From Dehalococcoidia bacterium (lineage in GTDB: Bacteria > Chloroflexota > Dehalococcoidia > GIF9 > AB-539-J10): DNA of 64,000 nt. The position numbers were made by a program, and so were the translations under genes. Shown piece after piece: positions 28,243 to 36,314 of this stretch. The notes below the pieces were generated by a model. The model was not told where the DNA came from and did not search any database. It saw only the letters and a list, made by a program, of their open reading frames with translations. Position 1 is the first letter of the stretch; every line of letters starts with the position of its first letter. The stretch spans positions 62,001 through 126,000 of the forward strand of contig JAUWYX010000003.1 of the NCBI GenBank assembly GCA_030615625.1, written 5' to 3'.

Positions 28243-28428
28243 AGGCTGTTTAATTTTGATTTCCCGTTCAATTTTGGGATTTTTGCATCTGCCTGATTTA
28301 TCAGGCCCGGTTGCCCAATAAACTCTCACCCGACCAAACCTTCGATTTGGTCGGGAACCCGGAGTCCCCACAAAATCATGGATTTTGTGGGGTAAAATAA
28401 ATTGGGCAACTACATTTTTAAACAGCCT
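28243..28428. repeat. 186-bp nested inverted-repeat element with three internal hairpins
   Basis: Terminal 11-bp perfect inverted repeats AGGCTGTTTAA (28243-28253) and TTAAACAGCCT (28418-28428) enclose a second perfect 10-bp pair GTTGCCCAAT/ATTGGGCAAC (28310-28319, 28401-28410). Inside are GCCTGA-TTTA-TCAGGC (28291-28306), CCCGACCAAA-N7-TTTGGTCGGG (28329-28355) and a 12-bp-arm hairpin with a three-base loop (28366-28392). No open reading frame is seen. It fills the spacer between rhomboid and porG. It resembles a MITE or a REP-like palindromic unit; a terminator or leader role is also possible. Confidence 0.7.
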
Positions 28429-28437
28429 ATTAAAGGG

Positions 28438-29010
28438 TCAAAAATAGTAGATTCGCCTTCTTCTCTTAAAAATGAGACCAGCTACCAGCCCCAGCAGCAA
28501 ACCTCCAATGTGAGCTTGCCAGGCTATCCCAGAGAAGAGGAAAGAGATGAGGACGAGGATTATGACTGCAATCCAAAGTGGCATGGGGATAGGGATGAAA
28601 AATATAAAGACTGGCACTCTGGGGACCATTACCGCCAGTGCTCCCGCAAGGGCAAAAATGCCTCCCGAGGCTCCTATCCCTGTTGAAAATGGGTTAGTGA
28701 GAAGGACGAAGAGAATGTTCCCCGCCAGGCCTCCGAGAAAAAATACCGCCAGGAAGCTTCTCTCCCCCACTGCCCGGATGAGGAAGCTTCCCAGGAAATA
28801 CAAAGCTATCATATTGAATATAATGTGGAAGAAACTGCCGTGGACAAACATACTGCTTATGATGGTCCAGGGTTGTTGAGAGAGCAACGCGGGTGTCAAA
28901 CCCAGAAAATAGATTGTTTCTGGCCTTGCCAAAGTGATTATGAAGATTACGACATTTAGAGCTATTAAAAACCACAGGACATTTAAATTGACAGCGCGAT
29001 AAGTTCGCAT
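28438..29010 (-). CDS. Rhomboid-family intramembrane serine protease
   Basis: A six-helix membrane protease of about 190 residues. The catalytic Ser lies in GIGASGGIFALAGALAV and the catalytic His in WQAHIGGLLLGLVAGL. The loop-1 amphipathic region WTIISSMFVHGSFFHIIFNMIALYFLG contains the conserved HxxxN. The ATG at 29010 is preferred: a promoter (TTGAAC 29046-29041, TATAAT 29022-29017) ends seven bases before it, so the transcript probably begins at or next to the ATG. An upstream TTG at 29046 lies in the -35 box. Substrates unknown. Confidence 0.9.
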   Translation of the reverse strand: MRTYRAVNLNVLWFLIALNVVIFIITLARPETIYFLGLTPALLSQQPWTIISSMFVHGSFFHIIFNMIALYFLGSFLIRAVGERSFLAVFFLGGLAGNILFVLLTNPFSTGIGASGGIFALAGALAVMVPRVPVFIFFIPIPMPLWIAVIILVLISFLFSGIAWQAHIGGLLLGLVAGLIFKRRRRIYYF

Positions 29011-29016
29011 TGTGCA

Positions 29017-29046
29017 ATTATAGATTAAATCTGGCTTCTGGTTCAA
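29017..29046 (-). promoter_or_regulatory. Promoter of the rhomboid gene, predicted leaderless transcript
   Basis: On the minus strand TTGAAC (29046-29041), an 18-base spacer and a perfect TATAAT (29022-29017) are followed by TGCACA and then the ATG at 29010-29008. Transcription would start about at the A of the start codon, and there is no Shine-Dalgarno sequence. Confidence 0.6.
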
Positions 29047-29081
29047 CAGGCTGTCTCAAGGAGCTGGTGCGTTATGATGTA

Positions 29082-29111
29082 TTGTAATATCCGGCGCGGT
29101 AAGTTTATAAT
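29082..29111 (+). promoter_or_regulatory. Promoter of the STT3 gene
   Basis: TTGTAA (29082-29087), an 18-base spacer and a perfect TATAAT (29106-29111) lie about 50 bases before the GTG start of the oligosaccharyltransferase gene. Confidence 0.6.
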
Positions 29112-29159
29112 GGAGAGAATATTCAGGCTGGCAAGATATTTTCTTTGCGGGAATTTTAA

Positions 29160-31514
29160 GTGAGCGAGCAAAGTCCAGAGCAAAAACGAAGACTCCCCCC
29201 AATAGCCATAGTGGGCATAATTCTGGCAGCCCTCTGTGGCATCTCATTGTACATACGCATAGCCCTGCCTTATGACCAAATTTTTGTCAATGACTGGGTC
29301 TGGTTCCGAGAGACTGATGCCTATTATTACATGCGCAACATAGAAACCCTGGTCCATAACTTTCCCCACTTCAATTCCTTTGACCCCTATATGCTCTTCC
29401 CCGGTGGTGCAGGAGTACTTGCTCGGCCATTCTTCGCCTGGCTTGTCGCCGGCATTATTCGGCTTGTTAGCTGGGGGGTACCAACTCTGCATACCATGGA
29501 GGCTGTGGCCGCTTACATGCCCGCTATTCTGGGCACTCTGACGCTCATTCCGGTGTACTTTATCGGCAAGGAGCTGTTTAACCGCTGGGTGGGCGTAATT
29601 TCAGCCGCCCTGGTTGTCATCTTGCCTGGCGAATTGCTGCATCGTTCCCTGCTTGGCTTTACCGACCACCACGTAGCTGAGGTTTTGTTTAGCACCGTGG
29701 GCATACTATTTCTAATAATGGCCATTAAACGAGCTCGAGAAAGAGAGATTTCCTTCGGCCACCTTCTAAGTAGAGACTGGTCAACTATCACCAAGCCTCT
29801 TGTCTATACCCTGCTCGCTGGCGTCTTCCTGGGTATTTATCTCCTTTCCTGGCAAGGTGGGCTGCTGTTCATCTTCATTATATTCGCTTACCTGGTGATT
29901 CAGTTCATCGTGGACCACTTAAGGCATAAATCAAGCGACTATCTGTGTATTGTCGGCACTCCTCTTTTCCTTATTGCCTTCCTCATGCTTCTTCCCGTAT
30001 TGGGCAAGAGCGGCCTGGATACCGTTTATCGTGTAGCTCTGCCAGTTGCCATAGTGTTACCCATAGTCTTAAGTATTATCTCACGACTCATGGCAGGCAG
30101 GGCTTTGAAGCCTGTTTACTACCCTTTGACCTTGCTGGGACTGGTTGGAATCGGTCTTGCTGTTTTGCATGCAATCAATCCTTCCTTGTTTCAGTATATG
30201 CTCAGCCAATTTAGCATCTTCGCCCCGGGCGGCGCTATGCTGACTGTTTTGGAGGTGCAACCCCTTCTTTTCCCCGGCGGTGAATTCACCCTGAGGATAG
30301 CCTGGGCCAACTTCACCACCTCCTTCTTCATCTCATTTATTTCCTTTGCCATGCTTATTTATGTCGCTATTAAGGGAAAAAGTGCCGATAAAATCTTGTT
30401 CCTGGTATGGAGCATAATAATGTTGATGGCAGTCCTGGGGCAGCGCCGCTTCGGTTACTACTATACCATAAATGCTGCCTTGCTCACGGGATATTTCTCC
30501 TGGAAAATGCTGGACATTGCTGGCTTAGGCAAATTACTGGCTAAGTCTAAGGAAGTAGTGGGAGCAGTTAAAAAATTCAAGAAGAAGCAAAAGAAAACCA
30601 GAGAGAAAGCGAAGCCAAAAACATTTATGCAGCCCAGAGGCGCCTGGGCAAGGGTCATCGTTGTCGGAATAATCATCTTTTTCGTGGTCTTTTTCCCAAA
30701 TATTCGCCAGGCCAAAACACTCGCCAGCATGCCAAATGCTATTATGAATGAGGGGTGGTATAGCTCGTCTCTGTGGTTAAGGGATAACAGTCCCGAACCT
30801 TTTGGTGACCCCGATTTCTATTACGAGCTATACCCGGCACGCGCTGACTTTGAATATCCCGAGACTGCCTACGGCGTGATGTCCTGGTGGGACTATGGCT
30901 ACTTTATAATGCACATTTCCCATCGCATACCCAATGCCAATCCTGGCCAGGCTGGGGCTGTCGAAGCTGGCAAGTTCTTCACTGCTCAGAGTGAAAGCTC
31001 AGCCAACGAGCGCGCGGACAAGTTAGGTACGAAATATGTGATGATTGACTATGCAATGGCAACGCCAGCGAAATTCTATGCCATGGCGGAGTGGGCTGGC
31101 AGCAACGCAAGCGAGTTTTACGAAATTTATTACCTGCAGACGGAAGATGACTGGCAAATGATGTATTTATTCTACCCCGCTTACTACAACTCCACTGTGG
31201 TCAGGCTCTACAACTTTGATGGCAAAGCCGTGGTTCCCACGGAATCGATAGTCATATCTTACGAAGAGAGCGAATATGAAGGAGAGAAGTATAAGATGAT
31301 CACCAGTGTGGAATCCTTCTCCAGTTATGAGGATGCCCAGGCTTATCTCGCAAGCCAGACGTCGGGCAACTATAGAATAGTGGGCACCAGCCCCTTTGAC
31401 AGTCCCGTGCCTCTTGAAGAATTGAATAGCTATGAGCTCATCCATCAATCCGGGGCCACAACATCTACAACAACTGTGAAAATTTTTGAGTACCTTAGCT
31501 CAAGTGAGTCCTGA
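29160..31514 (+). CDS. STT3/AglB/PglB-family oligosaccharyltransferase
   Basis: A membrane glycosyltransferase of 784 residues and the clearest protein-glycosylation gene in the window. STT3 proteins transfer a lipid-linked glycan en bloc to asparagine in secreted proteins. The first external loop has the acidic metal motif WFRETDAYYYMRNIE (about residues 48-62), and the second metal-binding region includes LLGFTDHHVAEVLF. About a dozen hydrophobic helices follow, then a lysine-rich cytoplasmic stretch (KKFKKKQKKTREKAKPK). The periplasmic domain has the sequon-binding WWDYGYFI at about 575. The start is GTG with a weak ribosome site. The neighbouring glycan genes could supply the donor. Confidence 0.92.
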   Translation: MSEQSPEQKRRLPPIAIVGIILAALCGISLYIRIALPYDQIFVNDWVWFRETDAYYYMRNIETLVHNFPHFNSFDPYMLFPGGAGVLARPFFAWLVAGIIRLVSWGVPTLHTMEAVAAYMPAILGTLTLIPVYFIGKELFNRWVGVISAALVVILPGELLHRSLLGFTDHHVAEVLFSTVGILFLIMAIKRAREREISFGHLLSRDWSTITKPLVYTLLAGVFLGIYLLSWQGGLLFIFIIFAYLVIQFIVDHLRHKSSDYLCIVGTPLFLIAFLMLLPVLGKSGLDTVYRVALPVAIVLPIVLSIISRLMAGRALKPVYYPLTLLGLVGIGLAVLHAINPSLFQYMLSQFSIFAPGGAMLTVLEVQPLLFPGGEFTLRIAWANFTTSFFISFISFAMLIYVAIKGKSADKILFLVWSIIMLMAVLGQRRFGYYYTINAALLTGYFSWKMLDIAGLGKLLAKSKEVVGAVKKFKKKQKKTREKAKPKTFMQPRGAWARVIVVGIIIFFVVFFPNIRQAKTLASMPNAIMNEGWYSSSLWLRDNSPEPFGDPDFYYELYPARADFEYPETAYGVMSWWDYGYFIMHISHRIPNANPGQAGAVEAGKFFTAQSESSANERADKLGTKYVMIDYAMATPAKFYAMAEWAGSNASEFYEIYYLQTEDDWQMMYLFYPAYYNSTVVRLYNFDGKAVVPTESIVISYEESEYEGEKYKMITSVESFSSYEDAQAYLASQTSGNYRIVGTSPFDSPVPLEELNSYELIHQSGATTSTTTVKIFEYLSSSES

Positions 31515-31639
31515 GTAAAAACACAGCAATCATTACCGGTGGGGTGGGATTTATAGGCTCTCATCTAGTTGAGGAACTGCTGAAGCGTCGGTACAAGGTA
31601 ATAATCCTTGCTGACCCACCGGGAATCTGGAAAACATAA
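31511..31639 (+). pseudogene. N-terminal stub of an NAD-dependent epimerase/dehydratase
   Basis: The frame reads KNTAIITGGVGFIGSHLVEE, then LLKRRYKVIILADPPGIWKT and stop. It is a perfect Rossmann start (TGGVGFIGSH) of an extended SDR sugar epimerase, but it ends after about 42 residues where a family member has about 310. No normal start codon exists; the frame begins at or near the STT3 stop. It is a gene relic, and the following 18 bases run into a dispersed repeat (31657-31798), consistent with a deletion there. Confidence 0.75.
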
Positions 31640-31656
31640 GACTGCTTATTGGGCCC

Positions 31657-31798
31657 TCTTGTCATTCTGGGCGGAGTGAAAAATCTCCTCTCCGCTCAAG
31701 GTAAACTCCGTGTGGCAATGCCATACCCTTCCACGAGATTGCTTCGGCACTGTCGTGCCTCGCAATGACAAAAGGGGGGGTGTGCCTCGCAATGACAG
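31657..31798. repeat. Dispersed repeat, copy A
   Basis: It contains TTGTCATTCTGGGCGGAGTG, then an AATCTCCTCTCCGCTCAAGG stretch and TAAACTCC, closely matching copies at 35491-35546 and 36111-36166. These are followed by an inverted unit ending in GAGATTGCTTCGGCAC and GTGCCTCGCAATGACA, related to the TTGCGAGGCACGCAGTGCCG segment of copy C. This kind of short intergenic repeat is common in several bacterial phyla. The rest of the spacer to 31926 shows nothing else. Confidence 0.8.
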
Positions 31799-31926
31799 TT
31801 TGCGTTGCCAAACGCTCCTCTGATAAAGTACTTGAAAAGTAAGGAGGTAATAGGTTAGCAGTTACGGGTAATGGAGTTAAGCAAGGTGATATAATATTTG
31901 CTACTCCATAGGGAACAGCATTTGAA

Positions 31927-32994
31927 ATGAAAGCATTAATATTGGCTGGTGGTAAGGGAACTAGACTTAAGCCACTGACCAACACTTTGTCTAAACAACT
32001 TATTCCGGTGGCTAATAAACCAATACTTTACTACGTTTTGGAGCAGGTCGCTGAGGCTGAAATAAGGGATATTGGTATTATTATTTCACCGGAAACAGGG
32101 CAAGGGATTAAGGAAGCGGTGGGAGATGGTTCAAGGTGGAATGCTCAAATTACTTACATTTTACAATCCGAACCTTTGGGTCTTGCCCATGCTGTGAAGA
32201 CAGCCCAAGACTTCCTTGGCGATTCTTCTTTCCTGATGTTTCTTGGCGATAATCTTATTCAGGGCGGCGTCAAGAGCTTTGTTAAAGAGTTTACTACAAA
32301 CAAGGTTGATGCACTTGTTCTTCTTAAAGAGGTCCCCGACCCGCGCCTGTTCGGCGTTGCCGAACTAAACGAAAAGGGCGAGATAACCAGGATCGTGGAA
32401 AAACCACGCGAACCGAAAACAAATCTGGCAGTGCCCGGCGTTTACCTCTTTACCCGGGACATCTATCAGGCAATAGACAGGATAAAACCCTCATGGCGAG
32501 GAGAACTTGAAATAACCGATACCATTCAACAGCTCATTGATTCCGGCAAAAAGGTGCGCAGTCACATCCTCACCGGCTGGTGGCTGGATACCGGAAAGAA
32601 GGATGACCTCTTGGAAGCTAACCGTATTGTCCTTGATGAATTTATGAAGCGGGATTTAAGAGGTGAGATTGATGCCGCCAGCCAGGTGGCAGGCAGAGTC
32701 GAGGTCGGAGAAGGAACAAGCATAGAAAACAGCATCATCAGGGGACCGGTATCTATCGCCGAAGGGTGTCAAGTCAAGAATTCATTTATCGGTCCTTTCA
32801 CGAGCGTTGGAGCGGGCACAGTGATCGAGCACTCCTCGATAGAGCACTCGGTGATACTGGAGAGCTGCCGTATCTCGGGAATTGAGCGCCTGGCTGATAG
32901 CGTTATTGGCCGAAGCACTGAGGTAATAAGAGGGGGGCAGAATTTGAAGGCGGTAAGGCTTTTCGTTGGCGACGATGCCAAAGTGGAACTCTAG
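31927..32994 (+). CDS. rmlA: Glucose-1-phosphate thymidylyltransferase, long form
   Basis: This enzyme makes dTDP-glucose from glucose-1-phosphate and dTTP, the first step to dTDP-L-rhamnose. At 355 residues it is the long (StrD-like) form: a nucleotidyltransferase domain ([38 protein letters not shown]) plus a C-terminal left-handed beta-helix ([20 protein letters not shown] and onward). The ATG lies 128 bases after repeat copy A and has only a weak ribosome site. The next three genes complete the rhamnose pathway. Confidence 0.93.
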   Translation: MKALILAGGKGTRLKPLTNTLSKQLIPVANKPILYYVLEQVAEAEIRDIGIIISPETGQGIKEAVGDGSRWNAQITYILQSEPLGLAHAVKTAQDFLGDSSFLMFLGDNLIQGGVKSFVKEFTTNKVDALVLLKEVPDPRLFGVAELNEKGEITRIVEKPREPKTNLAVPGVYLFTRDIYQAIDRIKPSWRGELEITDTIQQLIDSGKKVRSHILTGWWLDTGKKDDLLEANRIVLDEFMKRDLRGEIDAASQVAGRVEVGEGTSIENSIIRGPVSIAEGCQVKNSFIGPFTSVGAGTVIEHSSIEHSVILESCRISGIERLADSVIGRSTEVIRGGQNLKAVRLFVGDDAKVEL

Positions 32995-33009
32995 AAACGA
33001 AGGAACGAC

Positions 33010-33579
33010 ATGCCATTTGCTTTCAAGAGGTTAGAGATTCCAGCGGTAGTTTTGATAGAACCAAAGGTTTTTGAGGATGGGAGGGGTTTCTTTATGGAAA
33101 CATACAAGATGCCGGATTTTGTTGCTGCTGGCATAAAGGCAAATTTCGTCCAGGACAATCACTCCTGTTCTGCTAAAGGAAATCTGAGGGGATTACATTA
33201 TCAAAACCCACCCTTCGCACAGGGAAAGTTGGTGAGGGCGGTAAGGGGTGAGATATTTGATGTCGCCGTTGACATAAGAAAGGGCTCGCCTACCTGGGGC
33301 AAATGGGTAGGGGTAATCTTATCGGAAGAAAATAAAAATATTCTCTATGTTCCGGCAGGCCTTGCTCATGGTTTCTGTGTCCTTTCAGAAATTGCCGAAG
33401 TCATATATAAAACCACCAATGTCTACTCCGCTGAATCTGAAGCTGGTATTATCTGGAACGATGAGGACTTGAATATCGAGTGGCCTGTTAAGGAGCCAAT
33501 TCTATCCGAAAAAGACGAAAAATTACCTTCTCTAAAGAATGCGGATATCAGGTTTTACTACGCAAAGGAGGCAAAATGA
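33010..33579 (+). CDS. rmlC: dTDP-4-dehydrorhamnose 3,5-epimerase
   Basis: A cupin-fold epimerase of 189 residues, third step of dTDP-L-rhamnose synthesis. Recognisable are DGRGFFMETYK, QDNHSCSAKGNLRGLHYQ (catalytic His in RGLHYQ), VRAVRGEIFDVAVDIRKGSPT, YVPAGLAHGFCVLSE and the Tyr-containing YKTTNVYSAESE region. The stop overlaps the rmlB start (ATGA). Confidence 0.96.
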   Translation: MPFAFKRLEIPAVVLIEPKVFEDGRGFFMETYKMPDFVAAGIKANFVQDNHSCSAKGNLRGLHYQNPPFAQGKLVRAVRGEIFDVAVDIRKGSPTWGKWVGVILSEENKNILYVPAGLAHGFCVLSEIAEVIYKTTNVYSAESEAGIIWNDEDLNIEWPVKEPILSEKDEKLPSLKNADIRFYYAKEAK

Positions 33580-34580
33580 AGCTACTTGTCACCGGCGGCG
33601 TCGGCTTTATCGGCAGCAATTTCATTCGCCATATCCGGCAAGAACACCCTGATTGGGAGATAACCAATCTGGACAAGCTTACCTATGCCGGCAACCTGGA
33701 AAACTTAAAAGATATACAAGACCAGCCCGGCTACCACTTTGTCAAAGGAGATATAGCTGATAGAAAGCTGGTAGACAAGTTACTGAGCCAGGGATTCGAT
33801 GTCATTGTGAACTTTGCTGCTGAGAGCCACGTTGACCGCAGCATCCTGGACGCCTCTCCATTCATCGAAACTAATGTTAAAGGGACTCAGGTGCTCCTCG
33901 AAGGGGCAAAAAGGCACGGGATTCAAAGATTTATCCAGGTGTCCACTGATGAAGTCTATGGCTCCATTGATAGCGGCCGCTTTACTGAAGAATCGCCTTT
34001 GTCTCCCAACAGCCCGTATTCAGCCAGCAAAACCGCTGCCGACCTTTTATGTCGCGCCTACTTCAAGACCCACCATGTCCCGGCAATCGTCACCCGCTGC
34101 ACCAACAACTTCGGACCATACCAGTTTCCCGAGAAGTTAATTCCACTGGCTGTCACCAACGCCCTGGAGGATAAACCAGTCCCCGTCTATGGTGATGGCC
34201 TCAACATCAGGGACTGGATCTTTGTAACTGACCATTGCCGGGCCCTTGATGCCGTCATTCAGAAAGGCAAGCTCGGAGAGATATACAATATCGGCAGCGG
34301 CAATGAGAAGACCAACCTGGAGCTTATCCGCAAGCTGCTGGAGCAGCTGGACAAACCACAGAGCCTGATACAATTTGTTACCGACCGTCCTGCCCATGAC
34401 CGCCGCTACGCTCTGAATTGCGCCAGGATAGCCACAGAACTGGGCTGGAAGCCAGCTTATTCCTTTGAAAAAGCCTTGAGCGCTACTGTTGACTGGTATC
34501 TAAAGAACGAGTCCTGGTGGCGGTCAATCAAGAGCGGCGAGTATTCCAGATACTACAAGAAAATGTACCTCAAAAGGTGA
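33576..34580 (+). CDS. rmlB: dTDP-glucose 4,6-dehydratase
   Basis: An extended SDR of 334 residues that converts dTDP-glucose to the 4-keto-6-deoxy sugar. It has TGGVGFIGSNFIRHI for NAD, FAAESHVDRSI, the catalytic STDEVYGSI (Asp/Glu after Thr), YSASKTAADLLCRAY with the Tyr-x3-Lys pair, and the RCTNNFGPYQFPEKLIPL block. All are canonical. Translational coupling with the genes on both sides (ATGA and GTGA overlaps) shows a compact operon. Confidence 0.97.
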   Translation: MKLLVTGGVGFIGSNFIRHIRQEHPDWEITNLDKLTYAGNLENLKDIQDQPGYHFVKGDIADRKLVDKLLSQGFDVIVNFAAESHVDRSILDASPFIETNVKGTQVLLEGAKRHGIQRFIQVSTDEVYGSIDSGRFTEESPLSPNSPYSASKTAADLLCRAYFKTHHVPAIVTRCTNNFGPYQFPEKLIPLAVTNALEDKPVPVYGDGLNIRDWIFVTDHCRALDAVIQKGKLGEIYNIGSGNEKTNLELIRKLLEQLDKPQSLIQFVTDRPAHDRRYALNCARIATELGWKPAYSFEKALSATVDWYLKNESWWRSIKSGEYSRYYKKMYLKR

Positions 34581-35446
34581 AAGTAGCAGTCACAGGCACT
34601 AATGGGCAACTGGGCACTGATTTGTGCCGGGCCTTGCATAACTTCGATATCATTCCCTTTACGCATGCTGATATCGAAATTGTCGATATGGCTTCTGTCA
34701 GGGAAGCCATGCTCAAGCATAAGCCGGCTATCATTATCAATACCGCCGCTTATGTTCGAGTTGATGACTGCGAAGATGAAAAAGAGAAAGCCTTCCGGGT
34801 GAACGCTCTGGGAGCCCGTAATGTCGCTGTGGTTGCTCAAGAACTCGGAGCCCGGCTGGTGCATCTCAGCACCGACTATGTCTTCGGTGGTGAAGTTGAG
34901 CCGCGAACTGCCCCCTACACTGAATTCGATACACCTATCCCCCTTAGCATTTATGGTAAGTCCAAGCTGGCTGGGGAAAACCTTGTTCGCCATTTTTGTC
35001 TCAGACACTTCATCGTCAGGTCTTCGGGGCTTTTCGGCGTTGCCGGCTCCAGCGGCAAAGGCGGTAACTTCATCGAGACCATGCTCAGGCTGGCCAGAGA
35101 GCGCGATGAGCTCAAGGTGGTCAATGACCAGGTCTTTTCCCCCACCTACACCAGGGATTTAGCCCGGAAAATAGCCCAGTTAATCACCACCGAATATTAC
35201 GGCATATTCCATATCACCAGCAAAGGCGCCTGTTCCTGGTACGAGTTCACCACGGAGACACTTAAACTGGCTGGCTTAAAGACCCCGGTCGTCCCTATAA
35301 CTTCAGACCAGTACCCTCAGAAAGCCAGGAGACCCCATTACTCGGTGCTGGACAATTATCATCTGCGGCTCCTGGGCATGGACGACATGAGACCCTGGCA
35401 GGAATCGTTAAGAGATTACCTGGTAGCCAGAGGTCACATTACCTGA
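34577..35446 (+). CDS. rmlD: dTDP-4-dehydrorhamnose reductase
   Basis: The final rhamnose-pathway enzyme, 289 residues. It begins with VKVAVTGTNGQLGTDLCRAL, and carries NTAAYVRVDDCEDEKEKAF, the LVHLSTDYVFGG motif and YGKSKLAGE with catalytic Tyr and Lys. The GTG at 34577 overlaps the rmlB stop (GTGA). A GTG 20 codons upstream would intrude into rmlB and is rejected. It closes the rmlACBD operon. Confidence 0.94.
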   Translation: MKVAVTGTNGQLGTDLCRALHNFDIIPFTHADIEIVDMASVREAMLKHKPAIIINTAAYVRVDDCEDEKEKAFRVNALGARNVAVVAQELGARLVHLSTDYVFGGEVEPRTAPYTEFDTPIPLSIYGKSKLAGENLVRHFCLRHFIVRSSGLFGVAGSSGKGGNFIETMLRLARERDELKVVNDQVFSPTYTRDLARKIAQLITTEYYGIFHITSKGACSWYEFTTETLKLAGLKTPVVPITSDQYPQKARRPHYSVLDNYHLRLLGMDDMRPWQESLRDYLVARGHIT

Positions 35447-35469
35447 AATTAACCAGCCCCTTTCCCCCA

Positions 35470-35550
35470 TGTCATTGCGAGCTCTTCCCTTTTGTCATTC
35501 TGAGCGGAGTGAAGAATCTCACCTCCGCTCAAGGTAAACTCCACTTGACT
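35470..35550. repeat. Dispersed repeat, copy B
   Basis: It starts with TCATTGCGAGCTCTTCCCTT and continues through the GTCATTCTGAGCGGAGTGAA unit to TAAACTCC. It is a direct repeat of 36068-36167, and the two copies flank hicAB. The rest of the 174-base spacer contains nothing further. Confidence 0.8.
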
Positions 35551-35620
35551 AATTTAACTCCCGACTCTAGACTATTGACTAATTTTAACTAATGACCAAT
35601 GTCACAGGGTGTAGGAACTG

Positions 35621-35824
35621 GTGAAAATCAGAGAGGTCATAAAACTTATAGAAGATGACGGATGGTATCTTGCAAGAACGAAAGGGGATCATAGACAATA
35701 CAAGCATCCAGTTAAGAAAGAGTTGGTGACTATTTCCGGGAAGTTAAGTGATGATGTTAGCAAGGGAACTCTAAACAGTATACTAAAGCAAGCTGGTCTG
35801 AAAGGAGTGGGAAGAGATGTTTAA
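35621..35824 (+). CDS. hicA: HicA-family toxin (mRNA interferase)
   Basis: A 67-residue double-stranded-RNA-binding-fold protein. MKIREVIKLIEDDGWYLART is followed by KGDHRQYKHP, in which His24 is the expected catalytic residue, and then KLSDDVSKGTLNSILKQAG. HicA cleaves mRNA when not bound by HicB. Start GTG with a GTAGGAACTG ribosome site. It overlaps the antitoxin start by eight bases, the usual hicA-hicB order. Intact by length and motif. Confidence 0.92.
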   Translation: MKIREVIKLIEDDGWYLARTKGDHRQYKHPVKKELVTISGKLSDDVSKGTLNSILKQAGLKGVGRDV

Positions 35825-36032
35825 ATATACAATTGTAATTGAAAAAGCTGATGGTAATTATTCTGCATACTGCCCGGATTTGCCCGGCTGTGTAGCTACG
35901 GGGGCAAGTGTAGAGGAAACGACGGAAAGAATAAAAGAAGCTATTGAATTCCACATTGAAGGACTCAAGGCGGAAGGCTTGGATGTGCCGCCGCCTGTCA
36001 CTACTGCTGCTCTTGTTGAAGTAGCACCGTAG
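35817..36032 (+). CDS. hicB: HicB-family antitoxin
   Basis: A 71-residue partial RNase H-fold protein. YTIVIEKADGNYSAYCPDLPGCVATGASVEETTERIKEAIEFHIEGLK is the typical HicB core. It is short and has no C-terminal ribbon-helix-helix or HTH DNA-binding domain, so autoregulation by this protein alone is doubtful. Ribosome site AAAGGAG. The pair lies between two copies of the dispersed repeat. Confidence 0.92.
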   Translation: MFKYTIVIEKADGNYSAYCPDLPGCVATGASVEETTERIKEAIEFHIEGLKAEGLDVPPPVTTAALVEVAP

Positions 36033-36067
36033 AGGATTGATTAAAGCCAATTCACGGATTATCACCA

Positions 36068-36231
36068 TCATTGCGAGCTCTCCCCTTTGTCATTCTGACC
36101 CCTTCACCTCTTGTCATTCTGAGCGGAGCGAAGAATCTCACCTCCGCTCAGGGTAAACTCCGCATGGCAATCTCATTACCTGCCAGACACCCCCACCGTC
36201 GTTGCGAGGCACGCAGTGCCGCGGCAATCCC
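36068..36231. repeat. Dispersed repeat, copy C
   Basis: It contains two TCATTCTGA units, then the GAGCGGAGCGAAGAATCTCA block and TAAACTCC shared with copies A and B. A second unit, GTTGCGAGGCACGCAGTGCC followed by GCGGCAATCC, is the inverse of the end of copy A. Together with copy B it brackets hicAB as about 75-bp direct repeats. Confidence 0.8.
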
Positions 36232-36250
36232 AACCCCTCGACGACACATG

Positions 36251-36279
36251 TTGACAAACACATATCGGTTAGCTAACAT
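36251..36279 (+). promoter_or_regulatory. Promoter of the small acidic-tailed protein
   Basis: A perfect TTGACA (36251-36256), a 17-base spacer and TAACAT (36274-36279) lie 35 bases before the ATG. A GTTAGCTAAC palindrome (36268-36277) overlaps the -10 and might be an operator. Confidence 0.6.
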
Positions 36280-36314
36280 GTTCGGTAATTAACAATACGG
36301 AAGGGGGGAGCAGC

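Noticed and set aside
31657-36231. Repeat copies A-C as insertion sequences
   Set aside because: They are short, carry no transposase and have no target duplications that I could see. They fit a dispersed intergenic repeat instead.
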